Source of the DNA: Castor canadensis
Taxonomy: Eukaryota > Chordata > Mammalia > Rodentia > Castoridae
Assembly (NCBI RefSeq): GCF_047511655.1
Contig: NC_133390.1
Span: forward strand, 168,970,083-169,034,082
DNA: 64,000 nucleotides
Reading direction: 5' to 3'
Shown: positions 11,141 to 21,463 of the stretch, in pieces
Position numbering within the stretch: position 1 is the stretch's first letter
Layout: every line of letters starts with the position of its first letter
Position numbers and translations under genes: made by a program
Notes under the pieces: model-generated
What the model was told of the DNA's origin: nothing
What the model saw: the letters and a program-made list of their open reading frames with translations, nothing else
The model's database searches: none

Positions 11141-11286
11141 TTCTTCCACGTAGCCAACTGTGGCCATCCTGGAATGAGCCTTCTAGAACCCGCACGCAGA
11201 CCACTGTAGCAGGCACAGGAGACGTCAGCCTGACCAACTGGTTATTTATGGTCTGTTCTTACATTTCAATAGCATCCTTCAGGGCA

Positions 11287-11363
11287 GGGCTGCAGCTCAG
11301 TGGTAGAGCGCTTGCCTAGTGTGTGCCAGGCTCTGGGTTCCATTCCCAGCACTGCTAAAATAA
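11287..11363 (+). repeat. ID-type SINE
   Basis: GCTGCAGCTCAGTGGTAGAG, CGCTTGCCTAGTGTGTG, GGGTTCCATTCCCAGCAC and an A-rich tail. The A and B boxes of the tRNA-type promoter are visible. Confidence 0.85.
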
Positions 11364-11654
11364 AACAATACATACAATTAAAAAGCAGTATCCTTTGTCT
11401 TCAATGAGAGGCGTTTTTATGGCCTTTTACTCTTCTTTCCATAGAGAACCAGTGGGTTTTTCTTGAAAGCTAATGGAAAAAGGAACCAAGTGGTCTGCAA
11501 CGTCCTCTAGGCGGACCCATTTGAGAATCTCTGCTGCCCAAGCCAGCCGGGGTGACTTCCTTCTCAGTCCAGGCCAGGTTCAGGGCTATGATGGAGTAGT
11601 GGGGCTATGGGGTAGACTGTCAGAGGTAGGACAGTTGTTGCAGAGGGCATGGAG

Positions 11655-11725
11655 ATGGATACCTATCACCAACTTGCTGTGTGACTTTGGGCATGTCACT
11701 AGAACCCTCTGAGACCATGCACCCT
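11655..11725 (+). repeat. MIR fragment
   Basis: ACTTGCTGTGTGACTTTGGG followed by CATGTCAC matches the MIR segment after the tRNA part. Confidence 0.5.
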
Positions 11726-12165
11726 CACCAGTTCATGGAGCGTTCTGTATCAGGTGTGCTATACAACTTAAATAAAATGAGGTTATACAAGTTAAAATTC
11801 TCTTACGGAATTGGATCTGCCCCAGAAGGACTGAGAAAGGGTGAAAGTGAAAGTGATGTGTCTAGGAATGTCCCTGCTGCTCTTTGGCAGCTACAGTTGG
11901 ACACCGCAGACATTCTGGAAGAATCTGTTAATCTTTTTAATAAGGCTCCTTCCCATATTAGCTTAAAATGTGCATGAGCATTTTTTCTCTTTACAGTTTT
12001 GTCGTTTTTTTAAGGGGTTTAGGAAAGATAGAACAAGCATTTCAAGCAAATGCTTTCACAAGTTTACTGCTAAGGCAAAAGCGGTTTCAAAGTCAAGTCC
12101 ATACAGTAATTAACAGCAAAAGTGTTACACACGTATGGCCTCATTCATGACTAAAGTTTGAGAAA

Positions 12166-12285
12166 TGTGGCCTGGTAGAGCACATCTGTAATCCCAGCAC
12201 TTAAGGGCATCTGTAATCCCAGCACTTGAGGGCAGCCTGAGCTACACAGTGAGATCCTGTCTCAAAAAAATAAATAAATAAAACC
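12166..12285 (+). repeat. B1-type SINE with internal duplication
   Basis: A 7SL-like unit with CTGTAATCCCAGCACTT present twice (12184-12205 and 12209-12230), followed by CAGTGAGATCCTGTCTC and an AAATAAATAA tail. The 25-base internal tandem duplication is not a normal feature of the family. Confidence 0.85.
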
Positions 12286-12529
12286 TTTCACTCCAAAAAT
12301 TCATCCATGTGAGCTGCTTACACCGAATTACCCCCAAATAACCTGACTCTCTTAGTCACCAGAATTGCGATTCTGCATGGCTTGCAGGGGACGAGGAAAT
12401 CTCCCCAGAAGCCGGTAAAGCCACCTCCATGTACGTTCATGTCTGGCCACATTTAGTCTGTGTCTGGCCCTTTGAAAGAACCCTGATAACTATAATCCAA
12501 GTGCCAGCTCCTCCCTGAGTGGTCACAGT

Positions 12530-12650
12530 TCACGGGCAGCAATACTATTATTGTTCCCATTTCAGATGAGGAGAGTAAGGCACAGAGAGGTTAAGTGACT
12601 TGTCCAAAGTCCCACAGTGAGGCGGTAGAGCCCGGCTTCACAAACTGGAG
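12530..12650 (-). repeat. MIR element
   Basis: TTGTTCCCATTTCAGATGAG, GGCACAGAGAGGTTAAGTGA and CTTGTCCAAAGTCCCACAG are the MIR core in - orientation. Confidence 0.7.
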
Positions 12651-12844
12651 TGTAGCGTAGAGTTCGTCTTCTGGTCCTGGCACTGGCCACCTGTTTATCA
12701 CCACAGGAAGAATTCGCCCCACCTTCTCTCTGACCCTCACGGGAGTAATTAATGACAGGAATGAGAAGGGAACAGGAGAGACAGTCTCAGTTTTAATCTG
12801 CAAGGTTTTTTATAAGGATGTAACTGTGCTCTGTAATGGCTCAG

Positions 12845-12905
12845 GTGCAGCACAGTGTGAGTGCTAAGAGCCAGTCTGGCTGGGTCCAAATCCCGCCTCT
12901 GCTCT
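12845..12905 (+). repeat. MIR fragment
   Basis: CTGGGTCCAAATCCCGCCTC corresponds to the MIR B-box region. Confidence 0.5.
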
Positions 12906-13102
12906 AGGCACACGTGGGGACACGTTGAGAGGAAGGAGTCGTTAAGAGACTTTGCGGTTGTGTGGACACCATCGGGCGCACTTAGAGAAACCTGTGGTGC
13001 AGGTGAGCTCCAGCACATGGCGTTAGTGTAGACAGCAAAAAGCACAGCTGGGAGATTAATTGGCCGCTGGTAACACAGTAGCGTATTATTTTAGTCAAGT
13101 CT

Positions 13103-13366
13103 TTTTTTTTTTGGTGGTGGTGGGGATACTGGGGATTGAACCCGGCCCTCGTGTTTAAGAAGTTACCACTTGAGCCAAAGCCCCTAGTCCTTTTGGTTTT
13201 CCATTTATTTTTCAGATAGAGTCTCATGCTTTTGCCCGTTTTTCCATTTATTTTTCAGATAGAGTCTCATGCTTTTGCCCAGGCCAGCCTTACACAGAGA
13301 TTCTCTGACCTCTGCTTCCCGAGTAGCTGAGATTACAGCTACGCACTAGCACACTGGGCCTTGTTG
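13103..13366 (-). repeat. B1-ID composite SINE with 43-base duplication
   Basis: Reading the - strand, a B1 unit is followed by an ID unit and an A-rich tail; on the + strand these appear as a T run, GGGGATTGAACCCGGCC, then GCTGAGATTACAGCTACG. A direct repeat (TCAAGTCT with extended match) at 13092-13102 and 13364-13374 is a plausible target-site duplication. Inside the B1 part a segment of about 43 bases is tandemly duplicated (about 13194-13236 and 13237-13279). Confidence 0.85.
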
Positions 13367-13594
13367 TCAAGTCTCACATATTGTGTATAACTCTGTGCTG
13401 TGTGTTTATGCTGATCGGCAGCACGATAGGTTTATTTACAACATAAACCAGCACAAACACACCAGGAGTAATGGGTTGACTGCAGCTGCACAAGGGCTAC
13501 AATGTTACCAGGCCATAGGAATTTTTAGCTGCATTGTAACCTTATGGGACCACCTTCATATATGGGGTCTGTTGTTATGGGGCGCGTGTCTGTA

Positions 13595-13700
13595 CTTATT
13601 AGCCTCGGGACCTCGGGTTTACGTAGCCTTTCCCAGCCTCAGTTTCCTCCTTTATGAAGCCAGGAGAGTAGAGTCTGCCTTCTGGGCATTCAGAGATGTG
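13595..13700 (+). repeat. MIR fragment
   Basis: CCTCAGTTTCCTCCTTTATG is the MIR core in + orientation, with degraded flanks. Confidence 0.5.
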
Positions 13701-13984
13701 GCCTACATTGGAGGACACCTGACACACACAGTGGTTGTTAAAAGCTGTTTCTTTCCTGTTGAGGACAAATTAACCAGCAGGATCCTATCTCCCTGTTGGG
13801 TACAAATGCGCTTTGGTGTGGTTTGCAGTGGAAGAGACGGAAGATGGCTGGAGGCGAAGTCCAAGTGCAGAAGAGTCAGGTGTCCCTCGAGGCTGAGGAC
13901 TGAGCCCGAGACACTGGCTGTGCCCCCCCTCCCCCCACCCCGCCCATCTGAGAAGTCACCAGGCTGTCCTTGGCGGATTCCAAA

Positions 13985-14060
13985 CTGCACAGATGAGGAA
14001 ACTGAGTCAGCAGGGGGCTTTGCTCATGGTTACACAGCCAGCTGGTAGCAGAATGGAGAC
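13985..14060 (-). repeat. MIR fragment
   Basis: CACAGATGAGGAAACTGAGT followed by TTACACAGCCAGCTGGTAGC, MIR core in - orientation. Confidence 0.55.
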
Positions 14061-14321
14061 CCCAGTCCTGTCTCAAGAAGAGCCAGGGACCCAGGTGGTG
14101 TGGGTCAGAGATCACCAGGGACACGTTGAAATGCACGGGTCCTGGCATGAGTGTTCTGCAGAAGCCGTAGGGTCTGAGTGTAGGGTGTGCCTTTCTTGTG
14201 TTTCCCCCAGAAGCATCCCCCCGCTTCTCACACGGAGGCAAGTGGCCTCCCTGCTTTTTCCTCCCCCTCACCTTCCTCCTCCGCTGGGCCACCCACCCCC
14301 TTCCTCTTGAATATGGAAACT

Positions 14322-14555
14322 TCAGCGTTCACGGCATGCCTGTAATCCCAGCTACTCAGGAGGCAGAGCCAAGAGGATTGAGAGTTGAGGCCAGCCTGGG
14401 CACAGTCAGGGATACCCTGTCTCAAAGACAAAATGTAAACAAAAGGCTGGGGGCACAAATAGCTCAAGAGGCTGAGTGCTTGTTGGCAAGTGCGAGGCCC
14501 TGGGTTCAATACCTGACAGTGCAGGCAAACAACAACAAAAACCAAAAACCCAAAT
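14322..14555 (+). repeat. B1-ID composite SINE (B1-dID-like)
   Basis: A B1 unit (GCCTGTAATCCCAGCTACTC, GAGGCCAGCCTGGGC, ACCCTGTCTCAAAGAC), an A-rich linker, then an ID unit (ATAGCTCAAGAGGCTGAGTG, GAGGCCCTGGGTTCAATAC) and an A-rich tail. The order B1 then ID on one strand is that of the dimeric B1-dID SINE described in several non-murid rodents. Confidence 0.9.
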
Positions 14556-14590
14556 AACCAGAGAGCACTACCTGTGCTGTATTATGGACA

Positions 14591-14650
14591 TGGGGAACGA
14601 GGAGGGGGAGGGGAAGAGGAAGGGGGAGGGGAGGAGGAGGAGGAGGAGAC
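14591..14650 (+). repeat. GGA-rich polypurine tract
   Basis: GGAGGGGAAG- and GGAGGA-type units, free of pyrimidine for most of its length. It lies just after the composite SINE. Confidence 0.8.
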
Positions 14651-14754
14651 AGAAAATAAGCAGAGAAACATGTAATGAACACAGGACATCACAGGGCGTT
14701 AGGCAGTCATAAGCTGTGGAGGAAATAGTGGGAAATGTGGTTACGCAGTGCCCA

Positions 14755-14925
14755 GTGCCCAGGGGAAGGAGACCTCAATGAGGCAATGAGGGAGAACATT
14801 CTAGGAAGAAGAGGCACGTGCAAATGCCCTGAGGCCATGCAGGGTCAGTGAGGGAGGAGGAGTGGAGAGATGAGGTCATAGCCGAGGAGCTGCATCCTGT
14901 CGGGCCTTGTCCAGAATTCATTCCC
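14755..14925 (+). repeat. Ancient L2-associated repeat fragment
   Basis: GGCACGTGCAAATGCCCTGA and GTCGGGCCTTGTCC belong to a widespread ancient repeat usually annotated with L2. Other pieces of the same sequence occur here near 18195, 47080, 49960, 54225 and 59790. Confidence 0.5.
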
Positions 14926-15063
14926 ATTCCATATCAGCCAGCCATGTCTGAAATCAAATTATTATAGTTTAAAAATGATTTTGAAAAACACACAGAGCTC
15001 TAAATCTGAAATCAGAGAGGCCGGATGTGGCGGTTAGGTACAGGCTCCATGTTGCCAGGTGTT

Positions 15064-15100
15064 GTGATTTTTTTCAAAAATCACCAAAATCTGATTTTTG
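15064..15100. other. Overlapping hairpins
   Basis: GTGATTTTT (15064-15072) pairs with AAAAATCAC (15076-15084) over a three-base loop. The second arm can instead pair as CAAAAATC (15075-15082) with GATTTTTG (15093-15100). Confidence 0.6.
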
Positions 15101-16394
15101 TGAGGAAGGTCCCGATTTTTACGTCAAGAGCCAACTGTGGGCTCAGAGTCTGGGACCCCCTCCCAGACCCCGGCATCTAGTTTGAGTGAAAAAGACATTA
15201 ATTACGGGCTCTCTCTTTTCTTTTTCTTACCAATTCTCAACCAGAGCGAGTGCCAGGAGATGCTAAAAATTCCAGGAAAAAGTAGGACTTGAGTCTCCCG
15301 GGGCCAGGGCTGAGCGCCTTCCAGGCAGCAATCAGCGCTTGTCCTTGTCTTTCTCGGGAGTTTCCTGATCCCTCATCACGGGGAGCGGCCGGGTGGCCAA
15401 GTCCACCCTCGGCTCTCGTTAGCTTTAGGACGATGACTAGGATGTCACTGGCATTGACTGAATTGTGGTGAAAGGTTTGCAAGTGTCACAAATGGTTGTC
15501 AGCCACTGTTCAGGACGTCAATTGTGGGGCTGGAGGGAGAGATCCAATGGCCACAGACACGGGGGAGGGGACCTCAGAGGAGTCCACGCAAGGACATGGG
15601 AAAGTTGAGTCGTTAGATGGCGATGGGGTGGGGTAAGGGAAACCCTCGGTTTTTAAAGACCTGGGGTGCCCAGGCTGGCAAGACTGAAATCACTGTGTGT
15701 CTTCTTTACCCCAAAGTAGTCCCCAACCAAAGGGACTCAGATGGCCCTGGGTGACAGTGTCAAGACAGCTCCCTTCTGAATCGGTCTAAGAAAAAAGAAA
15801 ATTTACTGACCTGGGAAATGAAGGGTTCTGGGGCTCTGGGCTCAGGTATGGCTGGGCAAGAGCTGAAATGCAGGTCACAGGTCCATCTCTGCGTCTGTCC
15901 CTGCTCAGCAGGGTGCTATACCCGGGCCAGGGCCTGAGTGGGAGAGAGGTAGGGGTGGACAGGCCTCTGCGGCCCCAAACTGTGTGACACTGCCTGCAGC
16001 CCTGCTGTCCCCACCCTGCTCCCGGGCTGCGGTGCTGCTGATGGAATTTGTGTTTTGTCCAGGCCTCTGCTCAGTTTTTGCTGTGACTGTGACTTAACTC
16101 CAACACTCCTGCCAGTCGGGCATTCTCAGGACAGCTCCTGTCTTGTCCCCTCCATCCCCGGCTCCTTCATCCACCCTGGAGATGGTGTTGGGGGCGACTC
16201 GTCTTTCCTCACGGTCTCGTTTATGAAGTTGACACTCAGTATTTGGTGCCATCTAGCCAGATGTGGGACAAGTGCTGTCCTCCCCTTCCGAGAAATGACT
16301 CAGTTTCTTTAGGAGTAGAAGGGGGACCCTGGGAAAGCTCATGGTTCTGGGCCTCTGATGGTGGGGCTGGGCTTCCTTTTCTCCTCAGCTCTGT

Positions 16395-16500
16395 GTGTGT
16401 GTGCACCCCAAACACACACACTCACATACACCACACCCTCTTCCCTCCCACAACCCCCCACATCCCCCATGCACACAGACACACAGATACGCACACCCAT
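16395..16500. repeat. GT/CA-rich low-complexity zone
   Basis: A short GT run at 16394-16404 is followed by ACACACAC and mixed CACAC/CCCAC sequence to about 16495. None is a long pure array. Confidence 0.7.
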
Positions 16501-16945
16501 TGCTTACGCTGGACTCTGCACACCCATCTCAGGCACCGCAGTGCCGTCTGAGGCGACAGTGGTTGCGAGCCGGCAGCCAAGATGCATTTTGTTTGCTCTG
16601 CAGTGTGTTTAAAAAGGAGAATAGGGCCAGCATCTGAAAGTCTGCATATTTCACACAAAACTGCTGATTTCTGGCTGCTATTAAAATGTCACAAGATCTG
16701 TCAACACTGTGTCCATATTTCCATATGACTTTGGCTGACTGGGGCTGGGAAAGGGCTGTTCCTTTCAGATGGATACTGGATACATTAATTCCCCACAGTC
16801 CCCACCTTTCCCTATTGTCTCCCTAATGCTCAGGGTTACTGACCATTTCCCACAGGAATGGCAGTAGCTGCTCCCCAGTATATTTAAGAAGGAAAAGAAA
16901 TCTTTCCTATATCCAGGTCTTCATCAAAAGAATGAAAATGAGGTG

Positions 16946-17117
16946 AGGTGTTATGGTGCATAGGTCCCAGCTACTCTGGAGGCAAAGGTAGGAGGATCAC
17001 AGTTCGAGGCCAATCCCAGGCAGATCCTATCTAAAAACTAAAAGCAAAAGACCAGGGCGTGGCTCAAGTGGTAGAAGGCCCTGAGTTCAATCCCTAGTAA
17101 CCGGGTGGAGGGGAAGT
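16946..17117 (+). repeat. B1-ID composite SINE with target-site duplication
   Basis: A B1 unit (CAGCTACTCTGGAGGCAAAG, AGTTCGAGGCCAATC) is followed by a linker and a shortened ID unit (GTGGCTCAAGTGGTAGAAGG, CCTGAGTTCAATCCCTAG). It is bounded by a 14-base direct repeat with one mismatch, ATGAAAATGARGTG, at 16932-16945 and 17118-17131. This is direct evidence of insertion by target-primed reverse transcription. The ID part lacks several bases of its middle. Confidence 0.9.
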
Positions 17118-17131
17118 ATGAAAATGAAGTG

Positions 17132-18950
17132 TAGACCAACTCGGTCCTTAGAATTCAACAATGAAAGAGCACAGCTATCCGTGGGGAGGTCCAGTGCCCC
17201 TCATCCCCCTCCATGGCACTACCACCGTTTGAGGTTGAGTAGGTCTTTCTGGGGCATCTGTGTGTACAGGAGGTGTTTCACAGGTCCACGTAAGGACCTT
17301 GCCACTCTCAGCACAGTTCCCTGTGTCCTGGTACCTGCCACAGCTTGGCACAGTCAGCTTAAGTGGCAAAAATCACTCTCACTGTCTGTCGTGCCCCACG
17401 GGCTCCGCACTGGCAATAGGGGTTAGGGCCACCATGGGTCTAATCGTAGTGACCTTGCCAACCATCAAGGTCATCCGAGAAGGGGCTCGCACAGTGAGGC
17501 CGTTTCAAAGAGGATTCGCAGAACTTCATTTCCGGCTGAGAGCCCTGATGGCTCTTCTGGTTTTTGCCAACAGAGGGGTCTACCGTGGAGCCTGGGCAGT
17601 GATCAAGCTTGTCAGGCAGTGGGCAGAGGGACCGGATGACCTCTGGATGTCTCCTCCAGCTCTGGCCGTGGGAGCTGCAGTGTGGGCAGACTTCCCCAAG
17701 TCTGGCTCAAAACGTCACCAGGTCTACCGTGGAGACTCGTTTATGGTGTGACTGGCCGGGAGGAAAATTATTTTTCCCCTGGCTAGTACTGCGGAGAGCG
17801 TTTTAAAAATTTTAATTTAATTTAAAATAGGGTAGCTGTTGGCATGGCTTGTGGGCACACTGGCTGTCTGGAAATACAAGGATCTGATTTGGAGCCTTTG
17901 CCACTGACGCTGGTGCAAATTCTCTCACCAGAGCCCATGTCAAGCTCCAGTGGTTTAACAGCCGGCTGACAGGATTCACATAAAGGTGACGGTTTCTGTC
18001 CAGCGGGCTGGCCAGGCCAGGCTGAATCCAGCACAGACATCACTGGTGGGGACGGCCTCTGTAGCTGCTTTACTTCTGCACACGCAAGAGTCCTGAGTGG
18101 GCTGTGGCGGGCAGGAGTAGCTGGTAGTTTATTGTCTCTGGAGCCACACGGGGGAGAGGAACAGAAGATGTGCTCAGAGAAGTGGCATGGGCTGTGACGT
18201 AGGACATTTTAGGCCCTGGTCCAGGTTTTGGCTTCTCTCTGAGGTAAATGGGAGCTACGGAGGACTCTGAGCAGAGGAGGGACAAGATCTGACAGAGGTG
18301 TAGCAGCCTCGGGCTGTCCTGGGAGCAGATTATAGGGGCTAACGGGGTGCAGGGAGCCCCGAGAGGAGACAGCTCAGGGAAGGACTGGCCAGTGGAAGTG
18401 GGACTGGTGAGAAGGAGTTGGGTTCTCGATGCTTTTGGAAGGTAGAACCGGTAGGATCTTCTGGGGTTGGCTCAGAAGGATGGGAAGAGAGGAGGCCAAG
18501 ATGGTTCCAGGGCTTTGACCTGCACGTGGGGAGGATGGAGGTGCCATGTCTTGAGGCTGGGTGGCAGTGGGAAGAGCAGGGGGGTGGGAAACAGCAGCCC
18601 TGAGCCAGCCTGCTTGACTGAGAGCCATCTTCTTCGCCCTTGTGAGAGAATATTTTATTGGGCACATTTTAGAGAGGTGCCACAGAGACCCAGGGAGGCC
18701 AATAGTGAGATCAAGATGGCCCCACCGACATGTGCTAGGCCAACTCTCTTCCTGTTTGTTTTGAAGACTCAACAAAGGACCCTATCACATCACCAAACCC
18801 AGTCCCTTGTCACTGAGAGCTGCTCAGTGGGCACATCCCTGGCCTGTTTTCTTGACAAAATTGCTGAATGAACCTCAAGAAGATTCATGTTTTGTGAAGA
18901 ACTCACACTTTGACCAAAAAAAAAACAAAGAGTAGTCCCTGGTGTGGGAG
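17132..18950. other. Mostly unique sequence
   Basis: Contains one open frame behind a perfect Kozak context (17434-17751, discussed as a finding) and an ancient L2-like fragment at 18195-18305. Nothing else recognised. Confidence 0.4.
18195..18305 (+). repeat. Ancient L2-associated repeat fragment
   Basis: AAATGGGAGCTACGGAGGAC, GAGCAGAGGAGGGACAAGAT and CTGACAG match the downstream part of the ancient repeat also seen at 14755 and 59790. Confidence 0.5.
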
Positions 18951-18954
18951 GCTT

Positions 18955-19125
18955 TGATTTTGCTGAAACCTGGCCTCTACCCCTTAACGGCCTCACCTGT
19001 CTGAGCCTCACTTTTCCCATCTGGGGAGTGGGAGTAAGGAGGGAGCCTCCCAGATTAAATGTGATCACATGCTTAGCGCTTAGCCTATGCTGGGCCCATC
19101 GTCCACACTGGGCAAATGGAGGCTG
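18955..19125 (+). repeat. MIR element
   Basis: GAGCCTCACTTTTCCCATCT, GGGGAGTGGGAGTAAGGAGG and a 3' part with ATGCTTAGCGCTTAGCC fit MIR in + orientation. Confidence 0.6.
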
Positions 19126-19179
19126 TGACAACCAGTGCTGCTCCAGAGGGAGACTAGAAAGGTGTCGTGAGGTTTTTAA

Positions 19180-19408
19180 TCTTATTTATTTGTTTTTTTG
19201 GAGGCAATACTGGGTTTGAACTCAGGGCCTCATGCTTTTTAGCAGGTGCTCTACCACTTGAGCTATACCTCCGCCTCCCCCCCTTTTCTTTTGCTTTGTT
19301 TTTAGAAAGGATCTCATGCTTTTGCCCAAGCTGGCCTCTGACTACGATCCTTCTATGTCTGCCTCTCATGGAGCTGGGATTACTGGTGTGTCCCACCATG
19401 CCTGGCCT
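19180..19408 (-). repeat. B1-ID composite SINE
   Basis: On the + strand: T-rich start, ACTGGGTTTGAACTCAGGGC (ID), CTACCACTTGAGCTATACC, then AAAGGATCTCATGCTTTTGC and GGAGCTGGGATTACTGGTG (B1). The element is transcribed from the - strand. Confidence 0.9.
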
Positions 19409-19869
19409 GATGGCTTGAGTTTTAGCCAAAGGCCTGGGTGCTTATGATGCGGCTTTTCTGCTGAATCTTTTCCCTTGTGCTGGCCATGGGAGGTCCTGTG
19501 CGTCTCAGGAGACTGGCCTTGGCTGTTACTGTGTCCCAGGTCCCGGAGGGGCTGGCAGCAGCCTCACTGTGGCCCCTGCCTTGCGTTGTCATTTGTGAAG
19601 GCAGAACAGCCAGCTGTGACCCGCTCCGGCTGCCACGTTTTTCCTGATGAATTCCTGACTTGGTGAGTTGTGTTTTTTTAAAAAACACGCCCACTGCCTC
19701 CAAAAACCTCAGCCGGGGAAGAGAAACATTTCCGGTTGAATTACCAGTTTTTGAAATGGTGTCAAATTATGCCCCCCCCCCTTTTGTGGCCTGGATTCCC
19801 CATCCTTTCCACTGACTGCTTTTCCCAGGGGTCTGATTGGCCAGAGCACAGATATGGTCTAGGCTAGCC

Positions 19870-19985
19870 CTTGCATTGTACAGATGGGGAAACTGAGGCC
19901 CAGAGAGGCAGAGAAGTGTTTCACTGTAGTGAGTGGGTCTCAGAGCCTGGGCCATGCCCAGATCTCTGGATTCCAGGCCCATTTT
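19870..19985 (-). repeat. MIR element
   Basis: TTGTACAGATGGGGAAACTG and AGGCCCAGAGAGGCAGAGAA, MIR core in - orientation. Confidence 0.65.
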
Positions 19986-20584
19986 CTTCCTTCTTCATCA
20001 CAAGTCACACACAGGCAGTCTGTGGCCACCTCTGCCCCACAGATGTGCTTTCTTTGGCCCAAGGGTGTTTTGATTTGAATCTGTTGCCAGCATTTAAAAA
20101 TCTGGAGAGTCCATATAAAAACCCAGGTTTCTGGCTTCTCTTGGGCCATTGGGAGGTATGCCAAATGAGGCTGCATTCCTGTGTGGTGACAATTGAGAAT
20201 CTCAGCTTGGCCTCTCCCTCTAGCTAGCGCTTGTCCTCGTTAGTTTGCCACAGTCCCCACCCCTCCTTCTAGTATCCCCAGCCCCAGACATGGGGTTCAA
20301 GGTTAGATATCATCACAGAACTTGCCCTCTTGGCTCCCCCAGGGGAAGCAAGCTAGTTCTTGAACTTGCGTCTCCATCGAAAACAAAGAAACAAAAAAGC
20401 AATCACAATGGCCACTTGCTTAAAGATGAATGGTTCAGAACACTTTGTTGAAATAAATTGAAGAAATTGTCTATGAATATGCAAACAGAATATCAGTGTT
20501 GAAACTAGCCAGCCCCTGCGCTCTCTGAGGTGGCTGTCCCTTCTCTGCCAGCGTGACGTGTGCCATCCTGCCTGCCAGGGCATA

Positions 20585-20720
20585 GTTTCCACTTACGTTT
20601 TGAGGGCAAAAATTAAACTTATTTGACCTACATCTGCCTGCTTCTCTGAAACTTGAAATGCCATTAAACCAAATTAAGAAGTTTGAAAAGGTCTAGATAA
20701 TCTTTAATTGCTCAAGAAGC
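20585..20720. other. AT-rich unique block
   Basis: A non-repetitive AT-rich stretch with several TTAAT/ATTAA cores. It resembles conserved non-coding elements in composition, but conservation cannot be judged here. Confidence 0.25.
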
Positions 20721-20723
20721 AGT

Positions 20724-20749
20724 GTGTGTGAATGTGTGTGTGTGTGTGT
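20724..20749 (+). repeat. (GT)n microsatellite
   Basis: TGTGTGTG interrupted once by AA, then continuing. Confidence 0.8.
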
Positions 20750-21248
20750 TGGCATCTTGCTGTATGGGACTCCCCAAGACAGAGCTGGACAGCACGTCCC
20801 TGGCTTTGGGATGGGTCCTTCTGGGTTTTCCCATAAGTGCAGCCGGAGTGCTGAGCCAAGGTGGTGTTAGCTCTGCTTTTAAGCCGTATCACTGAGCTGG
20901 GGTGAGCTTGATTTTCCTCCCTGCCTGAGCATAGAAGAAGCTGGGGAGGAGACCGAGGCTCACTCTCTTCCCAGGACAGTGGAGCCGAGAAGATAGCTGT
21001 CACTCTTAAGAAGCCTACTGTGTGCCCAGTGCAAGCGAGCCTTTGGGCTGTACAAAGCCTGTCAGCATTTTGCCAAGCAACAATATTTGGGATTCAGGGT
21101 AGATGGTGGCAGCTGGCCCATCTCAAAGGGAGGGAAAGGAGGTGTTGGTGAATTTGTGAAGTGACAGTGGCTCGGTTATTTTTGTCTTCTTTCTGTTGTG
21201 AGGTGTTGACGTGTTTCCTTTTTTGACGAACACTTCTTATGTGTGACT

Positions 21249-21463
21249 TATTTATTTATTTTTGCTGGCACTGGGACTTGAACCCAGGGCTGTGTGCTTG
21301 CTAGACAGATGCTCTACCCCTTCAGCCACCCTTTCTGCTTTAGTTAGTATTTTTCAGATAGGGTCTCATGCTATTTTTCCTGGGACCAGCCTCATAGCCT
21401 GATCCTCCTACCTCTGCCTCTGGAGTAGCTGGGATTACATGTGTGAGCCACCACACCTGGCCC
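21249..21463 (-). repeat. B1-ID composite SINE
   Basis: ACTGGGACTTGAACCCAGGG, TGCTTGCTAGACAGATGCTC, ATAGGGTCTCATGCTATTTT, and GGAGTAGCTGGGATTACATG in order on the + strand. The TTTA-rich start is the complement of its A-rich tail. Confidence 0.9.

Larger units (their letters stand above)
15000..16930. other. Mostly unique sequence
   Basis: No exon or clear interspersed repeat. It contains a short hairpin cluster (15064-15100), a GT/CA-rich zone near 16395-16500, and an AT-rich block at 16590-16740. Confidence 0.4.

Noticed and set aside
11287-11363. tRNA-like gene
   Set aside because: The tRNA-like boxes belong to an ID SINE with an A-rich tail, not to a functional tRNA gene.
13383-14048. 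221-codon frame on the + strand
   Set aside because: It crosses two MIR fragments in different orientations and has no recognisable domain.
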